From the NCBI RefSeq assembly GCF_963676935.1, contig NZ_OY781470.1:248001-312000 (forward strand): 64,000 nt of DNA. Direction: 5' to 3'. The notes under the pieces were generated by a model, which saw only the letters and a program-made list of their open reading frames with translations, was not told the origin of the DNA and did no database searches. Both the position numbers and the translations under genes were made by a program. This DNA comes from Halarcobacter sp. (GTDB taxonomy: Bacteria; Campylobacterota; Campylobacteria; Campylobacterales; Arcobacteraceae). Each line of letters begins with the position of its first letter. The first letter of the stretch is position 1. Shown here in pieces: positions 19,383 through 28,179 of the stretch.

Positions 19383-19580
19383 GTTACCACCATTTGCATC
19401 ATCTATTGCACCTTGTATTGCCTGACCAGCACTATCTTGTACACCAGCACTTTCATCAGTAATCCATTGGTTAAGCCCTACAACTGCACCAACACCAACA
19501 ATAACTAAAAGAAGTGTTACAAGAATTTTATCCATTGCACCTTTTTCAGACTTTAATCTTCGTTTTAAGAATTCTAACAT
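19380..19580 (-). CDS. flp: Flp-family major pilin (atypical processing site)
   Basis: A 66-residue prepilin and the probable main subunit of the Tad pilus. The leader MLEFLKRRLKSEKG is basic and ends in glycine 14; the mature form would start AMDKILV and continue into a hydrophobic helix (about 19-36). The classical Flp Glu-Tyr at +5/+6 is missing, and the first acidic residue is Asp at +3. The C-terminal part is polar and acidic. A strong aaggag lies before the ATG. It is the first gene of the locus, behind a 173-base AT-rich spacer that must hold the promoter. Confidence 0.85.
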   Translation of the reverse strand: MLEFLKRRLKSEKGAMDKILVTLLLVIVGVGAVVGLNQWITDESAGVQDSAGQAIQGAIDDANGGN

Positions 19581-19753
19581 TGTATTCTCCTTATTGATAT
19601 AGATAATTCTATCATAAAAAAGTTTTATTTTTCTTATAATTTATTTAAAAGAGTTATTTTTCTTAGAAAATTATTATTTAAATAAATTACAAAATAAAAT
19701 AAAGTTAATAATATTATTATTGTATAACTAAATAATATATTAAAAATTGATTA
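19581..19753 (-). promoter_or_regulatory. AT-rich spacer upstream of flp (presumed Tad promoter region)
   Basis: This 173-base stretch lies between maf and flp on the same strand and is almost entirely A/T. It holds the SD aaggag of flp and a tatgatagaat-like -10 candidate close to it. No sigma-54 or sigma-28 consensus was recognised. I see no gene in it. Confidence 0.35.
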
Positions 19754-20299
19754 TTATAAAAAAAGTTTCAATTTTTCTACACAAAGTCCCATTGCTGTAC
19801 TTTCATAACCTTTTACATTTAAAATATAAGGTTTGCAAAAACCTTCAACCATAATTGCACCTGCTTTGCCAAAACACTCTTTTGATTTAATGTACTCTTC
19901 TATATCTTTATCTTTAAATTTTGCAAACTCATATGTAGTAATAGAAATATCAATTAGTTCTTTCTTTTTACTTTTATATATCATACATGTAATTACTGAA
20001 GTTTTATTTCCACTTTGAAGTTTTAACATTCTTCTTGCATCTTCTTCATCTTTTGCTTTTCTAAGAAGTTGATTATTTGCAGTAACTACAGAATCAGCAA
20101 CTAATAATGGCATATCTTCAATTCCATATTTTTTTAATAATTCGTTATATTTACCTAAGGTTGCTTGATAAACAAAAGATTTTGGATTTTTGGATTTTAT
20201 GGAATCTTCATCAAAATCTCCACCATTTTGTATAAAGTCTATATTATTGTTTTTAAGAATCAGTGCTCTTGTTTGTGAATTTGAACCTAATCTAATCAC
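19754..20299 (-). CDS. maf: Maf-family nucleoside triphosphate pyrophosphatase
   Basis: Cytoplasmic house-cleaning pyrophosphatase that hydrolyses non-canonical dTTP/UTP-type nucleotides. The 181-residue protein shows the N-terminal substrate motif LGSNSQTRALIL, the ADSVV metal/catalytic motif, LRKAKDEEDARRML, and the SGNKTSVIT block, all in family order. The canonical S-x-S-x-R-R begins as SNSQTR here. It stands alone on this strand, divergent from the permease at 20375 and upstream of flp but separated from it by the AT-rich spacer. Confidence 0.88.
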   Translation of the reverse strand: MIRLGSNSQTRALILKNNNIDFIQNGGDFDEDSIKSKNPKSFVYQATLGKYNELLKKYGIEDMPLLVADSVVTANNQLLRKAKDEEDARRMLKLQSGNKTSVITCMIYKSKKKELIDISITTYEFAKFKDKDIEEYIKSKECFGKAGAIMVEGFCKPYILNVKGYESTAMGLCVEKLKLFL

Positions 20300-20362
20300 T
20301 TTGTCCCTTTTTAATGTTTATTAATTTTACCAAAGGATGAGCTAAAATGAGATAAATTTATG

Positions 20363-20368
20363 TATAAT
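20363..20368 (+). promoter_or_regulatory. TATAAT box directly before the permease start
   Basis: A perfect tataat ends seven bases before the ATG at 20375. With ordinary -10 spacing, transcription would begin at or next to that ATG, which suggests a leaderless message. It argues against the in-frame ATG at 20360, which would lie upstream of the transcript. Confidence 0.45.
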
Positions 20369-20374
20369 TGCGAA

Positions 20375-21655
20375 ATGAATACTTTGAAACTATCTGGCAT
20401 ATTTATTCTTGCCTCATTTTTAATTACACTTATTAGCTATTTTTTTAAATATGATATTTTTATTTTTGCAGGATTATTTGCATGGGTAGCTTTAATTTTA
20501 CTATTTAAGAAAATTGGAAACATAAAATTACTTATATCTTTGATATTTTTATCGATGATAATTTTTCTTTTTAGTTCATACAATAATTTTATTATTGATT
20601 ATAAAAAAGCAATACTAGTAAATCAATATATGCTGACACTTTTAATTGGAGTAGGATTTTTAAGATTAATTGCAACTCCTAAAAATGAAACATTAAAAGA
20701 GTTACCAAAAGGAGATTTATCTTTTATAAAAACATATTTAGGAGTACATCTTTTTGGTTCAGTAATAAATATGTCTTCATTGATTTTGGTTGCAGATAAA
20801 CTTTATAAAAAAGCAAAATTAACTAAACTTCAAGCTATTGTATTAACAAGAGCTTTTGCTACAGATGCATATTGGTCTCCATTTTTTGTAGCTTTTGCAG
20901 CAGTTTCTACTTATTCTTCAGGCTTTAAAGCAATTGAAGTAGTTTCTACAGGAATTATATTAGCAATTTTAGCTTTTTTTGTTACATATATTGAATTAAA
21001 AAAAACACATAACTTAAGTGAATTTAGGGGTTATCCTTTACAATTTGACACTTTAATACTACCTGTAATATTAGCTTTATTGGTTCTTATTACAAATCAT
21101 TATTACCCACATACAAAAGTGATTTTACTTATCTCTTTATTTTCTATTGCCCTAACAAGTTTGATCTTACCTTTTAAATTAGGGCTTAAAAAGGCAATTA
21201 AAAGTTTAAATTTTCATGTAACTAATGAACTTCCTAAAATGAAAAATGAAATAGGTCTTTTTCTTATTGCAGGGATGTTTGGGGTAAGTATAAGTACCTT
21301 ACTTGTTGGCTTTAATATTGAATTTCCCTTTGAAAGGTTTGATGGTCTTAGTGCTTCTATTATACTTTTGGTACAAATATTATTATCTTTTGTAGGGATA
21401 CATCCAATTATTACAATTGCAATAATTGGAAATTGGACAGGAGATATAAATCATACTTTATTAGCTATGACTTTTTTGATGGCTTGGTCAACATCCGTAT
21501 GTACTTCTCCTTTTAGTGGGGTAAACTTGACAATGCAAGCAAGATATGGCTTAAACACTTTTGAAATATTTAAAACAAATTTTCTTTATGCTTTAAAGAT
21601 GTATATCATTTGTGTTATAATCCTTTTTCTTTTAGCCAATTATCTAGGAATTTAA
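20375..21655 (+). CDS. Multi-pass membrane permease, family not recognised
   Basis: A 426-residue, strongly hydrophobic protein with roughly ten to twelve predicted helices. Charged loop segments such as ATPKNETLKELPKGD (about residue 100) and VTNELPKMKNEI separate two halves. Motifs that may be functional are GSVINMSS, TRAFATDAYWSPFF and WSTSVCTSPFSGVNL. The layout recalls ion-transporter-superfamily carriers, but I cannot name the family or substrate. The start at 20375 was chosen because of the -10 box at 20363; an in-frame ATG at 20360 would add five residues. The AEC permease follows after one base. Confidence 0.7.
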   Translation: MNTLKLSGIFILASFLITLISYFFKYDIFIFAGLFAWVALILLFKKIGNIKLLISLIFLSMIIFLFSSYNNFIIDYKKAILVNQYMLTLLIGVGFLRLIATPKNETLKELPKGDLSFIKTYLGVHLFGSVINMSSLILVADKLYKKAKLTKLQAIVLTRAFATDAYWSPFFVAFAAVSTYSSGFKAIEVVSTGIILAILAFFVTYIELKKTHNLSEFRGYPLQFDTLILPVILALLVLITNHYYPHTKVILLISLFSIALTSLILPFKLGLKKAIKSLNFHVTNELPKMKNEIGLFLIAGMFGVSISTLLVGFNIEFPFERFDGLSASIILLVQILLSFVGIHPIITIAIIGNWTGDINHTLLAMTFLMAWSTSVCTSPFSGVNLTMQARYGLNTFEIFKTNFLYALKMYIICVIILFLLANYLGI

Positions 21656-21656
21656 T

Positions 21657-22583
21657 TTGAATATATTATTAATAATTTTAGGGAAAATCTTTCCTTTATA
21701 TATAACAATACTTGCAGGCTATCTTTTAACAAGATTTTTTAAAATAAAAAGGGAACAAATAGCTTTTTTATTAGTGTATATCTTAGGACCTGTTGTTATA
21801 TTTTTTGCAGTTTTATCTATTGAGATAAATTTTCAATTGATATTTTTGCCACTTTTTATATTTTTATTTGGTACTACTATCGCTTTTTATATATTAAAAA
21901 AGTATAAAAATGAATGGAATGATGCCAGCGTTAATACCTTGGCTTTTACTTGTGGAACAGGAAACACTGGATATTTTGGTATCCCTTTAGCTATGATTTT
22001 ATTAGAACCAAATGCTGCAAATATTTTTATTTTTGGAACATTGGCTTCTTTATTATATGAAAATACTACAGGGTTTTATGTAACTGCAAAGGGAAGTTTT
22101 ACAGCAAGAGAATCTATAATGAAGATTTTAAAATTGCCATTACTTTATGCTTTTATTGCAGGAGTTATTTTTAATATACTTGGATTTAGAACACCTGAAT
22201 TTATTGTTCCATATTTTGAAAATTTTAAATGGGCTTATGGTTTATTAGGTATGATGATGCTTGGTATGGGGATGAAAGGGTTTAATATCCATGAGGATTT
22301 TGATAGAAAGTATATAAGAATCTCTTACTTTTTTAAATTTATATTTTGGCCAGGGGTTATTTTGGCAATAATATTTATAGATAAAACATTTATAAACTTT
22401 TTAAATGATGAGATATATAAAGTTATGTTTTTATTTTCAATAGTACCTTTAGCTGGAAATACAGTAACCCTAGCAGTTTTACTAAAAGCAAAACCTGAAA
22501 AAGCTTCCTTTACTGTACTTCTTTCAACTTTAATTTCTATAGTTTATATACCTGTAGTTTTAGCTTTGTATGGTGGATTTTAA
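21657..22583 (+). CDS. AEC-family (auxin efflux carrier-like) permease
   Basis: Inner-membrane transporter of 308 residues with about ten helices. The TTG start at 21657 has aggaa about seven bases upstream. The pattern LAGYLLTRFFKIKREQIA, LAFTCGTGNTGYFGIPLA and the C-terminal PLAGNTVTLAVLLKAKPEKA is that of AEC proteins, which in bacteria often export or import small organic acids such as malate. It probably forms a unit with the preceding permease. The stop codon overlaps that of the convergent NlpC/P60 gene in ttaa. Confidence 0.8.
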   Translation: MNILLIILGKIFPLYITILAGYLLTRFFKIKREQIAFLLVYILGPVVIFFAVLSIEINFQLIFLPLFIFLFGTTIAFYILKKYKNEWNDASVNTLAFTCGTGNTGYFGIPLAMILLEPNAANIFIFGTLASLLYENTTGFYVTAKGSFTARESIMKILKLPLLYAFIAGVIFNILGFRTPEFIVPYFENFKWAYGLLGMMMLGMGMKGFNIHEDFDRKYIRISYFFKFIFWPGVILAIIFIDKTFINFLNDEIYKVMFLFSIVPLAGNTVTLAVLLKAKPEKASFTVLLSTLISIVYIPVVLALYGGF

Positions 22584-23185
22584 TTAATCACTCTTTTTGA
22601 AGTCCAATAGGCTTTTTTATAAAAAGGTTTATTTAGTTTTGTAACTTTTACCCCTTTTATTGAAGCGTGCATAAACTCTCCATGTCCTATATAGATACCC
22701 ACGTGTCTGTCAATTTTTCCTGTTTTGAAAAATATTAAGTCTCCAAGTTTTAGTTCAGCTTTTTTTACTGTTTTCCCAACTTTAACTTGTGTTCTAGTAG
22801 TTCTTGGAATTTTTAAATTAAATTTTTCTTTAAAAACTTTTTGGGTAAAAGCTGAACAGTCGATACCTTTTTTTGTATCTCCCCCAAACTTATATTTTAC
22901 ACCCTTCCATTCATTATAAAACTCCATTAAGGCTGCTTCTACATGGGCTAGTTGTTTTTGTTTTTCAAGAACTTTTTTAGGTTTTTGTAAAATCTTTTTA
23001 TATTCATTGTTTGAAATAATCTCTTGGTAATCTAAATTGGTAATTAAATTCTTGTCTAAATTTGGATTTGTCTCAAGTACAGCATATTCACTCATATCGC
23101 TAGCTACTACATATTTTTGGTTATTTGATGCACAACCTGTTATAACTATTGATATTAATAAAAGTAACAATAAGTTTTTTATCAT
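22580..23185 (-). CDS. NlpC/P60-family lipoprotein (first of a tandem pair)
   Basis: Predicted peptidoglycan endopeptidase of 201 residues. The signal peptide ends in the lipobox VITGC with lipidated Cys18. A region of about 65 residues precedes the NlpC/P60 domain (about 85-200). That domain has Cys110 in GIDCSAF, His161 in RHVGIYIG and His173 in EFMHAS. It is immediately downstream of a shorter paralogue, 16 bases apart, and probably cotranscribed with it. It acts in the periplasm, cleaving stem-peptide bonds. Confidence 0.88.
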   Translation of the reverse strand: MIKNLLLLLLISIVITGCASNNQKYVVASDMSEYAVLETNPNLDKNLITNLDYQEIISNNEYKKILQKPKKVLEKQKQLAHVEAALMEFYNEWKGVKYKFGGDTKKGIDCSAFTQKVFKEKFNLKIPRTTRTQVKVGKTVKKAELKLGDLIFFKTGKIDRHVGIYIGHGEFMHASIKGVKVTKLNKPFYKKAYWTSKRVIN

Positions 23186-23201
23186 ATAAAAATGGGCTCC
23201 T

Positions 23202-23699
23202 TTAGTATAATACTCTTTTTATTTTCCAGAGATGCTTTGAATAATATGGGTTATTCAGCCTAGAGATAATAACCCCTTTTTTTGTGGATACATGCATAAA
23301 TTTTCCATTTTTTAAATATATGCCTACATGGTTTGTTTTAAATCCTGTTTTGAAGAATATTAAATCACCAGTTGCCAATTTATCTAGTTCAACCTCTTTA
23401 CCTAATTTTTTTTGTAAAGTAGTTGTTCTTGGAATATCTATAAAAAGTTGCTCTTTAAATGTTCTTTGAACAAATGCTGAACAATCTATTCCACTTTTTG
23501 AATAGCCACCATATTTATATTTTACACCTCTCCAATCTCTATATTGTGTTAGTAAATTATCATAAATTTTGTTATAATCTAAATTATTCGAGAGTTTATT
23601 ATACTTATTGTAATCAATATCTGATATAGTTTTTGTACTACATCCTTGAAAGATTAAAATTAGTGTAAAAATAATAAACTTTAAAATAAAACTTTTCAC
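23202..23699 (-). CDS. NlpC/P60-family lipoprotein (second of a tandem pair)
   Basis: A 165-residue paralogue of the neighbouring lipoprotein. The signal peptide ends in IFQGC with lipidated Cys20. The catalytic set is Cys73 in GIDCSAFVQR, His124 in NHVGIYL and His136 in FMHVS. It lacks the longer spacer between lipobox and catalytic domain found in the sister protein. The shared sequence WRGVKYKYGG versus WKGVKYKFGG and IPRTT in both shows a duplication. Confidence 0.87.
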   Translation of the reverse strand: MKSFILKFIIFTLILIFQGCSTKTISDIDYNKYNKLSNNLDYNKIYDNLLTQYRDWRGVKYKYGGYSKSGIDCSAFVQRTFKEQLFIDIPRTTTLQKKLGKEVELDKLATGDLIFFKTGFKTNHVGIYLKNGKFMHVSTKKGVIISRLNNPYYSKHLWKIKRVLY

Positions 23700-23786
23700 A
23701 AGATACCTAAGATATGAAGTTTAAAACCTTTATTTTAACTTATAGTTTCTTAAGTTCTTGAATTTAGAAAATTACAGGATATAAAA

Positions 23787-24503
23787 ATGTCAAATATTAG
23801 TACAAAGTCTATATATTTTTTGGGAGTATCTTTTTTACTTGGAATGTTTACTTTGGGATATTTTTTAACAAAAAGTGTATCTTTATATAAACAGTATGAC
23901 AGAAGTGTAACTGTTAAAGGCTTATCTCAAAAAGAGTTTAAAGCAGATATTGTTTTATGGCCTATTAAATTTGTAACTTTAGATTCTGATTTAGTAAAAT
24001 TGAATAATAGAGTTGATGAATATACTAATCTAATATTAGATTTTCTTGAAAAAAATGGAATCAAAAAGGATGAAATTACTATTCAATCCCCTTCTATTAC
24101 AGATAAACTGGAAAATGATTATTCAAATAAAAATTTTCAATATAGATATGTAGCCAATAGAGTTATTAATATATATTCAAAGGATGTAGATAAAATAAGA
24201 GAAAACATATCAAAATTAACCTCTTTAATAAATAAAGGGATAGTGTTTCGTTTTAATGATTATGATACAAGAGTAGAATATATTTTTACAAAATTAAATG
24301 AAGTAAAACCACAGATGATTGAAGAGTCTACAAAAAAAGCCAGAGAGGTAGCTATAAAATTTGCAAAAGATTCAAATAGTAAATTAGGGAAAATTAAAAA
24401 GGCAAGACAGGGACAATTCTCAATTTCGAATAGGGATAAAAACACCCCTTACATAAAAAAAGTTAGAGTGGTTTCAACTATTGAGTATTATTTAAGTGAT
24501 TAA
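23787..24503 (+). CDS. SIMPL-domain (DUF541) membrane-anchored protein
   Basis: A 238-residue protein with an uncleaved-looking hydrophobic helix at about 9-28 and a periplasmic SIMPL domain. Recognisable parts are RSVTVKGLSQKEFKADIVLWP, FLEKNGIKKDEI, the Tyr-rich strand region, and the KAREVAIKFAKDSNSKLGKIKKARQGQFSI block. The function of SIMPL proteins is not well defined; stress and cell-envelope roles have been suggested. It is monocistronic and ends in a shared hairpin with the next gene. Confidence 0.85.
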   Translation: MSNISTKSIYFLGVSFLLGMFTLGYFLTKSVSLYKQYDRSVTVKGLSQKEFKADIVLWPIKFVTLDSDLVKLNNRVDEYTNLILDFLEKNGIKKDEITIQSPSITDKLENDYSNKNFQYRYVANRVINIYSKDVDKIRENISKLTSLINKGIVFRFNDYDTRVEYIFTKLNEVKPQMIEESTKKAREVAIKFAKDSNSKLGKIKKARQGQFSISNRDKNTPYIKKVRVVSTIEYYLSD

Positions 24504-24535
24504 AAAAGATATATCCAAGAAAGGATATATCTTTT
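24504..24535. terminator. Bidirectional terminator between SIMPL and CopD-like genes
   Basis: aaaagatatatcc (24504-24516) pairs perfectly with ggatatatctttt (24523-24535) around aagaaa. The A and T ends give a U run on either strand. It lies directly between two convergent stop codons. Confidence 0.8.
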
Positions 24536-25013
24536 AGAAACCTCTTAATGTTACTCCTAAATATATAGCAACAAGACCTAAGACAATATTTATGGGAATT
24601 AAATAGTTTGCAATTGGTAAAAGTTTGCTTTTTGCTATTGGAAGTTCACCTTCATCAAAAGCTTTTTGTGCTTGTTTTCTTTTTATAAAAATTATTATAA
24701 AAATAACTGTCATAACAGTCCAAATAGCCTCTTTAGCAATTACAAAGTTGTAAAGAGGTGTTCCTTTAAATCCTAAGGCAACTATCATAATAACAGCTGT
24801 CAAAAGTAAAAGTATAATAGAAGGGATAACCATATTAAAAAATCTTCTAAGGGATTCTAATGTTCTACCTAGTTTTATTTTTGGATCATCAACCTCTTGC
24901 ATAGAGTAATGAACAGCAAATCTTATTGCTATCATTCCTCCAACCCAAATTATTGCACTAAGTACATGTAAAAAAACAATTAAACTAGAAAAGTTACTAA
25001 ATAAAGTTTCCAT
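24534..25013 (-). CDS. CopD-like / DUF2269-type four-helix membrane protein
   Basis: A 159-residue inner-membrane protein with four or five helices (about 10-28, 56-80, 88-110, 135-155). The first helix has FLHVLSAIIWVGGMIAIRF, where the histidine and the WxGG motif resemble CopD and related heme- or copper-associated membrane proteins. Its ATG lies directly next to the alaS stop, so the two are cotranscribed. I cannot decide between copper transport and an HemJ-like or unrelated role. Confidence 0.65.
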   Translation of the reverse strand: METLFSNFSSLIVFLHVLSAIIWVGGMIAIRFAVHYSMQEVDDPKIKLGRTLESLRRFFNMVIPSIILLLLTAVIMIVALGFKGTPLYNFVIAKEAIWTVMTVIFIIIFIKRKQAQKAFDEGELPIAKSKLLPIANYLIPINIVLGLVAIYLGVTLRGF

Positions 25014-27572
25014 CTATTTTAGGTTTTCCTTTACAAAGTTAAGTGCAGCTTCTTTTGCTTCTTTTATTTTTGTTATATCTTTTCCACCTGCTTGGGCGAA
25101 GTCTGGTCTTCCACCACCACCTCCACCAACGATTGGAGCAATATTTTTAATCCAATCACCAGCTTTAATAGGAGTATTTTTAGACCCAGCTACTAACATA
25201 ACTTTTTCACCTTTTGCTTGAATAAGTAAAATTGCAACTTTGTCATTACCATTTTTATAATCATCTACTAGTTTTTTAATGTCACCATTTTTAACTATAT
25301 CAACTATAATTTTTGTATCACCAATCATCTGCTCATTTATTGGAGTTGAGATTGAGTTTTGTGCTTCATCAAGCTCTTTTTTAAGATCTTTGATTTGATC
25401 TTTTAATTTTTTTATTCCAACTAGTACATTTGTATTTTTTACTTCTGCTTGTACCTCGTTCATTTTAGAGATTATATTTTTTGTATAACTTATTGCAGAT
25501 AATCCACAAACAGCTTCTATTCTTCTAACACCTGCACTAACACCTGATTCTTTTGTTATATAAAAAGAACCTATATCTTGGGTATTTCTCACATGGGTAC
25601 CACCACAAAACTCTACAGAAACATCTCCAAAATTAACTACTCTTACTACATCACCATATTTTTCACCAAACATAGCAATAGCACCTTTCTCTTTTGCTTC
25701 TTCAATAGGTAGCTCTTCAACATTACCTTTAAGTGCTCTTGCAATCATTGAGTTAACTAAATCTTCAACCTCTTCAATCTCCTCTTTTGTCATAGCTTTT
25801 GGATATGTGAAGTCAAATCTAAGTCTTGATGCATTGTTTAGTGATCCAGCTTGAGATACAGTATCCCCTAAAACCATTTTTAACGCACTTTGTAAAAGGT
25901 GTGTAGCACTGTGGTGTTTTGCAATTTCCCATCTGTTTACAACAACCGAAGTGATTTTTTCACCTTTTGTCATATCAGAGTTTTCAACTTTTACTTTAGA
26001 AAGATTTAGACCGTGAAATTTTTGAGTCTCTTTAACTATAGCAATATGATCATCATCTTCTAATGCTCCAATATCTCCCTCTTGTCCACCACTTGTAGCA
26101 TAGAATGGAGTTTTGTCAAGCATTACCCAACCAATTGAACCTTTTTCAAGTTTTTCAACTTCATTAAAATCTTCATCAAGTAAAGCAACAATTTTTGAAT
26201 TAAATGAGGTTGTATCATAACCTACAAATTCATTTATTCCATATTTTTCAATAAGAGCTTTGAAGTCTCCCTCTGTTGCACTATCTCCACTACCTTTCCA
26301 AGCAGCTTTAGCTTTAGCTTTTTGTTCATTCATTAGAGAATCAAATTTTTCAGCATCCACTTTAATACCTTTGTCTCTTAACATATCTTCTGTTAAATCT
26401 AAAGGGAAACCTTTTTCATCATAAAGTTTAAATGCAATTTCACCTGAAAATAACTCTTTTGTATTTTTTAACTCTTCATTAAATAAAGCCATTCCCGATT
26501 CAATAGTTTTAAAGAATCTCTCTTCTTCAAGAGTCATTTGTTCTTTTACATATTTTTTTTGTTCAACAAGCTCTGTATAATGAGAACCCATAATATCACA
26601 AAGTGTATCATAAAGCTCAGCCATAAAAGGTTTTCTAAACCCAAGTAAATAACCATGTCTAACAGCTCTTCTCATAATTCTTCTATTTACATAAGGTCTA
26701 CCCTCATTTCCAAAAAGAATACCTTGAGAAAGCATAAATGAGTTTGCTCTTAAATGGTCTGCAATAACTCTAAATGAACCTATGTTTTCATCATTAGCTT
26801 TTTTATTAGCTAACTCTTCTAATTTTTTAATAATTGGTTGGAAGTTTGATGAATCAAAGTTATTAAATACACCCTCTTTAATAGCAATAACCCTTTCAAG
26901 TCCCATACCTGTATCAATTGATGGCTTTGGAAGAGGAGTTAATGTTCCATCTGCACTTCTTTCGTATTGCATAAATACTAAATTCCAAATCTCTAAGAAC
27001 CTATCACCTTCTCCACCCATTTTATCTTCAGGGCCATTGAAGTGTTCTTCTCCTTGGTCATAAAAGATTTCAGAACAAGGTCCACATGCCCCCGTATCTC
27101 CCATTGACCAGAAGTTGTCTTTGTCTCCAAATCTTAAGATTCTTGATTCATTTACATATTTTGACCAAATTTCAAATGCTTCATCATCACTATCATGAAC
27201 TGTTACCCATAATTTATCAATAGATAATTCAAGATTAACTGTAACAAATTCCCAGGCATAAGCTATTGCATCTTCTTTAAAATAATCACCAAACGAAAAG
27301 TTACCTAACATTTCAAATAGTGTATGGTGACGTGCAGTGTAACCTACATTTTCTAAGTCATTGTGTTTTCCACCTGCTCTAACACAAAGTTGACAAGATG
27401 TTGCTCTTGGATTTTCAGGTTTAGGAACAGCACCTGTAAATATATCTTTAAATTGAACCATTCCTGCATTTGTGAACATCAATGTAGGGTCGTCTGGTAC
27501 AAGTGGCATAGAGGAAATAACCTCATGACCTTTATTTTTAAAAAACTCTAAATACTCTTTTCTAATATCCAT
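25014..27572 (-). CDS. alaS: Alanyl-tRNA synthetase
   Basis: Class II synthetase that charges tRNA-Ala and edits mischarged Ser/Gly. The 852-residue protein has the catalytic core ([42 protein letters not shown]), the editing domain with [13 protein letters not shown] and [10 protein letters not shown] zinc-binding motifs, and the C-terminal DHHA1 domain with [15 protein letters not shown]. The start [17 protein letters not shown] matches typical AlaS. It is transcribed away from trxA; the spacer holds an inverted aatctatc/gatagatt pair of unknown meaning. Confidence 0.98.
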   Translation of the reverse strand: MDIRKEYLEFFKNKGHEVISSMPLVPDDPTLMFTNAGMVQFKDIFTGAVPKPENPRATSCQLCVRAGGKHNDLENVGYTARHHTLFEMLGNFSFGDYFKEDAIAYAWEFVTVNLELSIDKLWVTVHDSDDEAFEIWSKYVNESRILRFGDKDNFWSMGDTGACGPCSEIFYDQGEEHFNGPEDKMGGEGDRFLEIWNLVFMQYERSADGTLTPLPKPSIDTGMGLERVIAIKEGVFNNFDSSNFQPIIKKLEELANKKANDENIGSFRVIADHLRANSFMLSQGILFGNEGRPYVNRRIMRRAVRHGYLLGFRKPFMAELYDTLCDIMGSHYTELVEQKKYVKEQMTLEEERFFKTIESGMALFNEELKNTKELFSGEIAFKLYDEKGFPLDLTEDMLRDKGIKVDAEKFDSLMNEQKAKAKAAWKGSGDSATEGDFKALIEKYGINEFVGYDTTSFNSKIVALLDEDFNEVEKLEKGSIGWVMLDKTPFYATSGGQEGDIGALEDDDHIAIVKETQKFHGLNLSKVKVENSDMTKGEKITSVVVNRWEIAKHHSATHLLQSALKMVLGDTVSQAGSLNNASRLRFDFTYPKAMTKEEIEEVEDLVNSMIARALKGNVEELPIEEAKEKGAIAMFGEKYGDVVRVVNFGDVSVEFCGGTHVRNTQDIGSFYITKESGVSAGVRRIEAVCGLSAISYTKNIISKMNEVQAEVKNTNVLVGIKKLKDQIKDLKKELDEAQNSISTPINEQMIGDTKIIVDIVKNGDIKKLVDDYKNGNDKVAILLIQAKGEKVMLVAGSKNTPIKAGDWIKNIAPIVGGGGGGRPDFAQAGGKDITKIKEAKEAALNFVKENLK

Positions 27573-27671
27573 GTAATCTATCCATATTAAATTTCTGCCT
27601 ATTCTAACTAAAAATTGATTTATGATAGATTAGGGTAGATAAAGATACAACTATATTTAAGGTTTAATAAG

Positions 27672-27677
27672 TATAAT
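27672..27677 (+). promoter_or_regulatory. -10 box upstream of trxA
   Basis: A perfect tataat lies 34 bases before the trxA ATG in the alaS-trxA spacer, leaving room for a short leader with the SD aaaagga. No clear -35 box is visible, which is common in Campylobacterota. Confidence 0.5.
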
Positions 27678-27711
27678 TTTGACTATGTACATTTAATAAA
27701 AAGGAAAAAAC

Positions 27712-28029
27712 ATGGGTAAATATGTAGATTTAACTCCTGATAACTTCGAGCAAGTTACTAGTTCTGGTGTATCATTAGTCGATTTTTGGGCTCCATGGTG
27801 CGGACCTTGTAGAATGATTGCTCCAGTAATTGAAGAATTAGCTGAAGAATTTGAAGGAAAAGCTAATATTTGTAAAGTAAATACAGATGAGCAACAAGAC
27901 TTAGCGGTTAAGTATGGAATTAGATCTATTCCAACTATTATTTTTATGAAAGATGGTGAAATTGTAGATCAAATGGTTGGTGCAGCATCAAAACAAGCTT
28001 TCGTGGATAAAATTAACTCTTTATTATAA
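27712..28029 (+). CDS. trxA: Thioredoxin
   Basis: Small cytoplasmic disulfide reductase of 105 residues. The active site WAPWCGPCRM is canonical, the cis-proline region reads IRSIPTIIFMKDGE, and the terminal helix ends KINSLL. It has its own -10 box and a strong terminator, so it is monocistronic. Its likely electron donor, thioredoxin reductase, is encoded separately at 39300 in this window. Confidence 0.97.
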   Translation: MGKYVDLTPDNFEQVTSSGVSLVDFWAPWCGPCRMIAPVIEELAEEFEGKANICKVNTDEQQDLAVKYGIRSIPTIIFMKDGEIVDQMVGAASKQAFVDKINSLL

Positions 28030-28052
28030 GAATACAATGAAAGTTTATTAAA

Positions 28053-28089
28053 AAAGGGATGAGATTTGTATCTCATCCCTTTTTTTTTA
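28053..28089 (+). terminator. Intrinsic terminator of trxA
   Basis: gggatgagat pairs with atctcatccc around ttgt and is followed by nine or more T residues. It is a textbook rho-independent terminator 24 bases after the stop. Confidence 0.92.
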
Positions 28090-28179
28090 CTAAAATTCTG
28101 AAATTGATAAAATGTCACACTAAAGCCACTTAGTTGATTTATCATTTCATTATAAAAGAATTTATAAAAAGGATATGTT

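Noticed and set aside
20333-20355. Two ATG-codon-stop mini-frames (ATGAGCTAA and ATGAGATAA) before the permease
   Set aside because: They lie upstream of the probable -10 box at 20363 and so would not be transcribed with the gene. Chance is likely in AT-rich DNA.
27571-27635. Inverted aatctatc/gatagatt pair between alaS and trxA
   Set aside because: The arms are only eight bases and lie 39 bases apart in AT-rich sequence, which is too little to call a regulator site.
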